A stretch of 38,513 bases of DNA, from assembly GCF_900129125.1 (NCBI RefSeq), contig NZ_FQVJ01000035.1, positions 1 to 38,513 of the forward strand, in the 5' to 3' direction. The DNA is from Acidocella aminolytica 101 = DSM 11237. Its GTDB lineage: Bacteria; Pseudomonadota; Alphaproteobacteria; Acetobacterales; Acetobacteraceae. Of the stretch, positions 33,979 through 38,513 are shown one piece after another (within the stretch, counting starts at the first letter, position 1; the number at the start of each line of letters is the position of its first letter). The notes below the pieces were generated by a model. It had not been told where the DNA came from. It worked only from the letters and a program-made list of their open reading frames with translations, and searched no databases. The position numbers were made by a program, and so were the translations under genes.

Positions 33979-34380
33979 CTATGCCAGCCAGTCTTCACAC
34001 CTCAGCCCTAGCACACGCTGGAACTCTCCCAGATTACCCGTGACGACAATTAAGCCTCTGCTGCGCGCATGACCGGCGATCATTAAATCATACGGTCCGA
34101 TGACATTGTCTCGCCGTTCGAGATCGCCCCGTATCTCGGCAGTATGGGCCGCGGCCTCACTGTCGAAAGGCAGCACTGTCAGGCGCCCAGCAAAATGCTC
34201 GACCTCACGGCGGATGCGCGGTGGATCGTTCGAACGTTCAGCACCATAAAGCAATTCGTAGAGAACCACATCCGAAAGGCACAAGGCTTCGGCATTGGCA
34301 TTGAAGCGCGTCCTCACCCCCTGCGGCCGATCCCTGAGCACGCGGATGCAAAGGTTGGTATCGAGCATGTAACGCAGCAT
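33979..34380 (-). CDS. vapC: VapC-type PIN-domain toxin
   Basis: A 133-residue PIN ribonuclease. Acidic active-site residues are visible: D7 in MLDTN, E in VLYELLYGAE, D in GPYDLMIAGHA and the C-terminal TGNLGEF replacing the common TNNxxEF. VapC toxins cut initiator tRNA or rRNA when freed from the antitoxin. Its ATG overlaps the antitoxin stop (TGATG), so the pair is coupled. The sequence belongs to the FitB/VapC branch with HARSRGLIVVTGN. Confidence 0.88.
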   Translation of the reverse strand: MLRYMLDTNLCIRVLRDRPQGVRTRFNANAEALCLSDVVLYELLYGAERSNDPPRIRREVEHFAGRLTVLPFDSEAAAHTAEIRGDLERRDNVIGPYDLMIAGHARSRGLIVVTGNLGEFQRVLGLRCEDWLA

Positions 34381-34604
34381 CAGAAACGCTCACGCTCCTG
34401 CGCCATTGGCTGCACACGCTCGCCAAGATCAATCCCCGGCGCATCGAAGAAATCATCCCAAGCCGATTCGGCGGGCGCGATGATCCGACGCGGGCCGTCG
34501 GGAACGATGACCACCTCGTGTACTCCCTCGGAAAATGCGACAGCCTTGGGCAACCGCACGGCCTGCGAGCGGTTGGAGAGAAAGAGTGATGTTCGCGCGA
34601 GCAT
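34380..34604 (-). CDS. vapB: VapB-type antitoxin
   Basis: A 74-residue protein with an N-terminal SpoVT/AbrB DNA-binding segment (TSLFLSNRSQAVRLPKAVAF, typical of VapB) and an acidic C-terminal tail that would wrap the toxin (WDDFFDAPGIDLGE). ATG 34604 with GAGGG before it is preferred over the upstream TTG at 34625. It precedes the VapC gene and has a palindromic operator just upstream. Confidence 0.88.
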   Translation of the reverse strand: MLARTSLFLSNRSQAVRLPKAVAFSEGVHEVVIVPDGPRRIIAPAESAWDDFFDAPGIDLGERVQPMAQERERF

Positions 34605-34616
34605 GAGACCCTCATA

Positions 34617-34635
34617 TATATCCAATACGGATATA
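34617..34635. promoter_or_regulatory. Palindromic VapB operator
   Basis: TATATCC (34617-34623), 5-bp spacer, GGATATA (34629-34635): a perfect inverted repeat 12 bp upstream of the vapB start, the usual place for autoregulation by the VapBC complex. Confidence 0.65.
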
Positions 34636-34684
34636 CAACGTCAGCTCGCCTCATTTCAATCCCTTTTGAAAGCTTGCCACCGGC

Positions 34685-36142
34685 TCAGGTCAATAAGTTC
34701 CAGAACGAGTGCTTACGGCCATGCTCCCTCCGCAACCGGGCCACATAGGCATCGTGCGCTTCCAAGCCTCCGAATGCCTCAACCCCGGCGGAAAGGCTGG
34801 CGCAGCTCAACAAGTGCCGCGCGGCGTGCTTGTAGCGGCTGGAACGGTTCTGGTTCAGCGCAAAATCGATCATCGCCCGCAGCACAAGCACGGCCGCCAG
34901 CTTGTGCTTGCCCGCCAGCGCCTCAGATGCCGGCGTGAGAACTTCATAATAATCACCATCCAGTTCCCCAGCGCGTTCCAGCACCAGCGCCGCCGCGCGA
35001 TTCAGGTCGGGCCAGGAGATAAGGAACCCAAGCGCGCGCGAAAAATCCTTATCCTGCTTGACAAGATCGAGCGCCTTCTCCTCGGCCTCGACATCGTCGA
35101 AATCTGGTAGGCGCTTTAGATATTCCCGCAAATGTAATGGCGAAAGCGCGCGCTCAAAGCAATGCCACCGTGCTTCCTGAGCCTCCGTGGCGCGGCCAAG
35201 CGCCTCCAGAACCGCGATGCGGGCATCCTCCCACTCAAAATCCAACCAATCCTCCCGGTCGCGCTGGCGGGGAACGGCCGCCTCAATGGCGCTCCAGGCT
35301 TCCTTCAACCGCCCTGCCGTCAGCAGACGCTGGGCGATCTCGGCGGCAATGGCCGGCACCTTGCGGGTTTTGGCGTCATACTGCGCGATGAAAGCATCCA
35401 CGTCCCCCTGGGCGTCGGCAATTTCCTGCAAGGCCAGCTTTACCGTGCACACGCGGGACCGTTCTGCAATTTCATCCTGATAAATCGGCCCGGCCGAGCC
35501 ATAGCCGATCTTGATACGGTCTTTCGCCGCCGGCTTCTCCACCGGCCGGTTCGACAGATCGATCATGAGCTGCTTCAGATGATCCAGCCCCGCCTTCCCC
35601 AACGCCTTGGCCAGGGCCGTAATAAGCCCATCGAACTGACCGTAATCATTGGCCAGCAGCGCCCTGAAACTCTGCTCTGCCAGCGCCTGGGGCGAAGGTT
35701 TGGCCAGCACGGCTATGGTGCCGAGATCTTCACAGGCTAGGTGAAAAATCGGACTAATATGGCCATTGCTGTCATCGCAGCGCGAAAAGACTGGGTTGGC
35801 CAGTTCCATGAAGCGCCAGAGCAGGTCGAGTGCTTCCGCCGGGTCACGCTGGGCGATGGCCCCGGCAATGGCGGCGCGCTGAGCTTGAAGATCAGCCGAC
35901 AGGAGCTTGATGCCGCGCCAATCCACGAAGCTCCGCGCCCGGGCAATGGCGGCGAGCCGCTTGCGGACCTCCTTGCCTAGCTCGGCAGGGCTTTGCGCTC
36001 CCGCCAACTCCATCCGCAGCCTGCGCTTCGCCACGGCATCACCCGTGCTGATCTCAATCAGCAGCGCGGCAAGACGCTCTGCCCCGAGCGCTTCCAGGTT
36101 CTTGGCGTTCAGCGTTGTCGTCTTGGCCATGCGAATGTCCAT
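34685..36142 (-). CDS. DUF6880-family protein of unknown function
   Basis: A 485-residue soluble, helix-rich, Ala/Leu-rich protein beginning AKTTTLNAKNLEALGAERLA and containing GDAVAKRRLRMELAG and ARARSFVDWRGIKLL, as in proteins labelled DUF6880. The middle has repeated helix pairs similar to TPR-like folds (AEALDLLWRFMELANPVF; GRLKEAWSAIEAAVP). No enzyme motif or membrane segment is visible. ATG 36142 with AAGGTG 7 nt upstream is used; ATG 36130 is an alternative. It lies between the VapBC pair and a broken restriction gene, so a role in defence or in element maintenance is possible but only by association. Confidence 0.75.
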   Translation of the reverse strand: MDIRMAKTTTLNAKNLEALGAERLAALLIEISTGDAVAKRRLRMELAGAQSPAELGKEVRKRLAAIARARSFVDWRGIKLLSADLQAQRAAIAGAIAQRDPAEALDLLWRFMELANPVFSRCDDSNGHISPIFHLACEDLGTIAVLAKPSPQALAEQSFRALLANDYGQFDGLITALAKALGKAGLDHLKQLMIDLSNRPVEKPAAKDRIKIGYGSAGPIYQDEIAERSRVCTVKLALQEIADAQGDVDAFIAQYDAKTRKVPAIAAEIAQRLLTAGRLKEAWSAIEAAVPRQRDREDWLDFEWEDARIAVLEALGRATEAQEARWHCFERALSPLHLREYLKRLPDFDDVEAEEKALDLVKQDKDFSRALGFLISWPDLNRAAALVLERAGELDGDYYEVLTPASEALAGKHKLAAVLVLRAMIDFALNQNRSSRYKHAARHLLSCASLSAGVEAFGGLEAHDAYVARLRREHGRKHSFWNLLT

Positions 36143-36341
36143 CCAATGTCACCTTGTCCTGGCATGCTTGGCTTTGGCCTGACAAGCAATGCCGGCACTG
36201 CTCAAAATTCGCTCCCGCACCTCGCCAAATATCCACACAAACAATTGATTCTGCTTGCTTTAATTAGCCAGACTCACTCACCCATAAATTGCCCCCAAGC
36301 TGTAGAGGTTAATGCCGGAATCAGGTGAGCAGGGCGAAACA

Positions 36342-36735
36342 ATGACCGAAAGCAGCTTTTACGAACGGCCAATCCTTAATCCACCGTACCGGGCGCCAGA
36401 ATGGCACCATCCGCGCGACGATAAAGGCCAGCCAGTCGGTGGCTCCCCCCTTGCCGGGCGCCGCCGTCACGCTTCACCGTCCCGGTACCTGCTGCGCGCA
36501 AAAGAGCTGCGTCTTCCCAGGCGTCGCTGGGGCGGAAACCTACGAAGAAACCCGCTGATCAACGATATCCGCCGCCATGTAGATGAGTGGCGGCGCCAGC
36601 CAGACCCGGCGAAATGGGGCGTCACTTCGGTTACCCAACGGCTCCTTGAGCATTGGCGCCATCACAAATTCAACCCTAACCATTTTTCTGTCAGATCGAG
36701 GCGGTAGAGACAATCAACTGACAACCAGCCGGGAT
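36342..36735 (+). pseudogene. BPTD_3080-family restriction endonuclease, N-terminal remnant
   Basis: From ATG 36342 the translation MTESSFYERPILNPPY and then NDIRRHVDEWRRQPDP, TQRLLEHWRHHKFN matches the N-terminus of the large type III-like BPTD_3080 restriction endonucleases. After this a frameshift occurs: the conserved continuation FFCQIEAVETI is found in another frame and ends at a stop after two codons. The helicase and nuclease parts (normally ~900 residues) are missing. The gene is dead. Confidence 0.7.
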
Positions 36736-36746
36736 TGCTATAGGGA

Positions 36747-37247
36747 TTATCCAGCCAAAGAAGCAGCAATCGCCGAGATAGGGCGGAACAGAACAAGCGG
36801 GTCGTCCTTCGAAGGCAAAAAACCACGGCGCTGCCAGAACTGCGCCGCCTCCGCATCGACGGCGTTGACCATCAGCGCACGTCCCCCGACGAGTGCGGCT
36901 GCCTGGACGCAGCGCTGCAGTGCGTGCTTCAGCAGCCCTGTGCCGATCCCGCGACCGGTCCAAGCCGTGTCGGTAGCCAATTGCCCTAGAAGGAGGCAAG
37001 GGACTGGGTCGGGAGGCTGGCCTGTCCGAACCGAACGAGGCAGCACTGAAGGAACGACAGCTGTCGGTGCGAGGCCGTAGTATCCGACGACACGGCCATC
37101 ATCGTGGACGACCATGACAGCAGTAAAGCCCTTCTCCTGGTTGGAGAGCGCCCGCGTCTTTAGCCAGTGATCGAGCGTGGGCTTACCGCAAGAAAATTCG
37201 GAGACATCGTGCGCAACGGTGAGCGCTTCTGGAGCTAATAGAGCCAC
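36747..37247 (-). CDS. GNAT acetyltransferase toxin (TacT/AtaT-like)
   Basis: A 166-residue GCN5-type acetyltransferase with the acetyl-CoA loop RGIGTGLLKHALQRC (about residues 97-111) and the motif LLLGQLATDTAWTGRGIG, as in TacT/AtaT toxins that acetylate aminoacyl-tRNA. A conserved aromatic AVDAEAAQFWQRRGF follows. It begins at GTG 37247, 3 bp after the antitoxin stop. The DUF1778 partner immediately upstream supports the toxin role over a metabolic acetyltransferase. Confidence 0.85.
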   Translation of the reverse strand: MALLAPEALTVAHDVSEFSCGKPTLDHWLKTRALSNQEKGFTAVMVVHDDGRVVGYYGLAPTAVVPSVLPRSVRTGQPPDPVPCLLLGQLATDTAWTGRGIGTGLLKHALQRCVQAAALVGGRALMVNAVDAEAAQFWQRRGFLPSKDDPLVLFRPISAIAASLAG

Positions 37248-37250
37248 GTC

Positions 37251-37550
37251 TCACCGCTTGGCGATGTAGCCGGACTCCCAAGGTGCGGGTCGCTTGGCTA
37301 GATCTACCATCTCGGGAACCGGAGCCGCCGGACGGGACAGGACATCCATGAAATCAGCGAAGCCTTTAGGGCTCATGCGGACTAGCCGGTTTTCCATCAC
37401 GACCTCTTCGGCGGCGCGAACGGCGGCGTCGCGCACGAAATCCGTGCGCGAACGGCCACGCAACGTAGCAGCCCGGTCAATCATCGCGACATCCGCTTCC
37501 GGCAGTCGCATCGAGATGGGATATTCCTTACGGTCGACTGTGGTGGCCAT
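37251..37550 (-). CDS. DUF1778 antitoxin (TacA-like, ribbon-helix-helix)
   Basis: A 99-residue protein with an N-terminal ribbon-helix-helix (KEYPISMRLPEADVAMIDRA, SRTDFVRDAAVRAAEEV) and a C-terminal segment (MSPKGFADFMDVLSRPA) that in this family neutralises the GNAT toxin. AGGAGG 6-7 nt before ATG 37550 is a very strong ribosome site, in line with the excess of antitoxin needed. A 22-bp inverted repeat lies upstream. Confidence 0.87.
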   Translation of the reverse strand: MATTVDRKEYPISMRLPEADVAMIDRAATLRGRSRTDFVRDAAVRAAEEVVMENRLVRMSPKGFADFMDVLSRPAAPVPEMVDLAKRPAPWESGYIAKR

Positions 37551-37585
37551 GCGTCACCTCCTTTGAACCCGAAGATAACGCCTTG

Positions 37586-37607
37586 TAGCGTAAATAGCAA
37601 TACGCTA
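37586..37607. promoter_or_regulatory. Inverted-repeat operator of the DUF1778/GNAT pair
   Basis: TAGCGTA (37586-37592) and TACGCTA (37601-37607) mirror each other around an 8-bp AT-rich spacer, 36 bp upstream of the antitoxin start. It suits RHH-protein autoregulation. Confidence 0.6.
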
Positions 37608-37744
37608 TGATTGTTGCCATCTGGCCTTTCGCTCAAGATTGTAAGATCGCGGGAACAAGAGGAGTTTCAGGGCGATAACTCGTATGGACAACCCACCGAA
37701 ATTGCAAAACCGAGCCAGTGTCCCGATTCTGAAGTTTCCATGAT

Positions 37745-38254
37745 TTATTCGGTGGCGAGGCAAAATCGCCTGATAGACGCGAGTATGTCATCGGCGGATT
37801 TGGTCCATTTGAACGGCTTTGCATCGCTGTTTCGAGCATCGATGAAGGTGTGGATGGCGGTTTCGAGTTCCGTGGTTGAACGATGGACACCGCGCTGGAT
37901 CTGCTTTTCGGTCAGCATTGCGAAGAACCGCTCGACCTGGTTGATCCACGAGGCGCTGGTCGGGGTGAAATGCACATGCCAGCGCGGGCGTTTGGCAAAC
38001 CAATCACGGAAAACCTGGGTCTTGTGCGTGGCGTAAATGTCCATGACGATGGGGATGTCGAGATCGCTCGGTACGGTATCTTCGACGCGGTCAAGGAACT
38101 TTCTGAATTCTGTAGAGCAGTGCCTGGGATAGCATTTGCCGACGATCTTGCCGGTTGCGATATCGAGTGCTGCGAACAACGATGTCGTGCCATGGCGCGT
38201 ATAGTCATGGCTGCGCCGTTCGATCTGGGTGGCCCTGAAGAAATTGAAGATCAT
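37745..38254 (-). mobile_element. IS630-family transposase, 5'-truncated
   Basis: A 169-residue open frame carrying the second half of an IS630 DDE transposase: SHDYTRHGTTSLFAALDIAT, then VMDIYATHKTQVFRDWFAKR with the second catalytic Asp, and FTPTSASWINQVERFFAML with the catalytic Glu. The N-terminal DNA-binding region and first Asp are missing; the homology stops at 38255, where a copy in the opposite direction begins. Nothing else is seen in 37608-37744. Confidence 0.85.
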
Positions 38255-38264
38255 TAAAAAAAAC

Positions 38265-38513
38265 GACGAGGTACGCTGAATCTTGTTGCGAAGAGAGAAT
38301 TATATTTCTTCGCCAACTGCGGCTCTGGGTTGCGGAACATAGCTGGAAGGATGTTGTCTATTTCGATGAGAGTGGGTTTACCGCCAACGTTCATCGTCCT
38401 CATGGCTGGGCGCTCAGAGGCCGAAAAGTCTTCGGCAGAATAGCCGGCAATAGGGGCAAGCGAACCAATCTCATCATGGCTCAGCGGGGCAAAGACTGGA
38501 TCGCCCCCATGCT
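38265..38513 (+). mobile_element. IS630-family transposase, internal part (runs off right edge)
   Basis: Plus-strand reading gives KKTTRYAESCCEERIIFLRQ, DVVYFDESGFTANVHRPHGW and GRIAGNRGKRTNLIMAQRGK, followed by DWIAPM at the window edge. This is the first catalytic Asp region (FDESGF) of another IS630 transposase. An A-run (eight A) at the left end precedes it and might be the frameshift site used by some IS630 elements. The N-terminal ORF is cut off by the opposing copy. Confidence 0.75.

Overview
The window looks like accessory DNA, plasmid or genomic island, from an alphaproteobacterium. Acetobacteraceae (Acidiphilium/Acidocella-like) is the best guess, from the style of the BBP2-type porin, the relaxase and recombinase remnants and an fMet-type tRNA fragment. 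That assignment is inferred from protein resemblance, not from a marker gene. The content is dominated by catabolism of aromatic compounds and amines, broken up by decayed mobile DNA.

Region by region. (1) 1-5836: the start of a 3-oxoacid CoA-transferase A subunit at the left edge, a beta-barrel porin, then a minus-strand operon of APC permease, PuuB-like FAD oxidase and a cupin, with a divergent AraC/OruR-type regulator. (2) 5840-13088: a seven-gene minus-strand homogentisate operon (VOC protein, flavoprotein hydroxylase, DUF2783 small protein, hmgA, fumarylacetoacetase, maleylacetoacetate isomerase, MBL hydrolase) with a divergent MarR regulator and a pair of 14-bp operators between them. 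(3) 13115-17860: aldehyde dehydrogenase, FeaR-like AraC regulator, MoaF-like protein and a second OruR-type regulator. This resembles a monoamine-to-arylacetate module that could feed region 2. (4) 17861-20385: no intact gene; remnants of an IS1182-type transposase, an ArdC antirestriction protein, a MobF relaxase and an IS21 end with istB. (5) 20386-29077: a gallate 4,5-cleavage cluster (MFS transporter, gallate dioxygenase, LysR regulator with two HTH domains, SphA-type outer-membrane protein, LigJ hydratase, DUF1932 dehydrogenase, GalD tautomerase, GalC/LigK aldolase). (6) 29100-30250: IS3 and ISL3 remnants. (7) 30250-33106: two polytopic mannosyltransferase-like proteins (PIG-V-like and Alg9/PIG-B-like). 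(8) 33262-33858: the tail of a serine recombinase running into a 3' fragment of tRNA-Met(CAT). (9) 33979-37550: VapBC, a DUF6880 protein, a broken restriction endonuclease and a DUF1778/GNAT toxin-antitoxin pair. (10) 37745-38513: two IS630-family transposase fragments facing each other, the second running off the edge.

How the genes work together (inference). Amines or aryl-acetaldehydes are oxidised to arylacetates by region 3. The flavoprotein plus small partner protein of region 2 may hydroxylate a hydroxyphenylacetate to homogentisate. HmgA, MaiA and fumarylacetoacetase give fumarate and acetoacetate, and the CoA-transferase at the left edge could activate the acetoacetate. Gallate is imported and split to pyruvate and oxaloacetate in region 5. 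The clearest regulatory signal is a conserved 30-bp element, with half-sites 21 bp apart, in front of both paralogous OruR-type regulators. Regions 1 and 3 are visibly more AT-rich than the homogentisate and gallate clusters, which suggests different origins.
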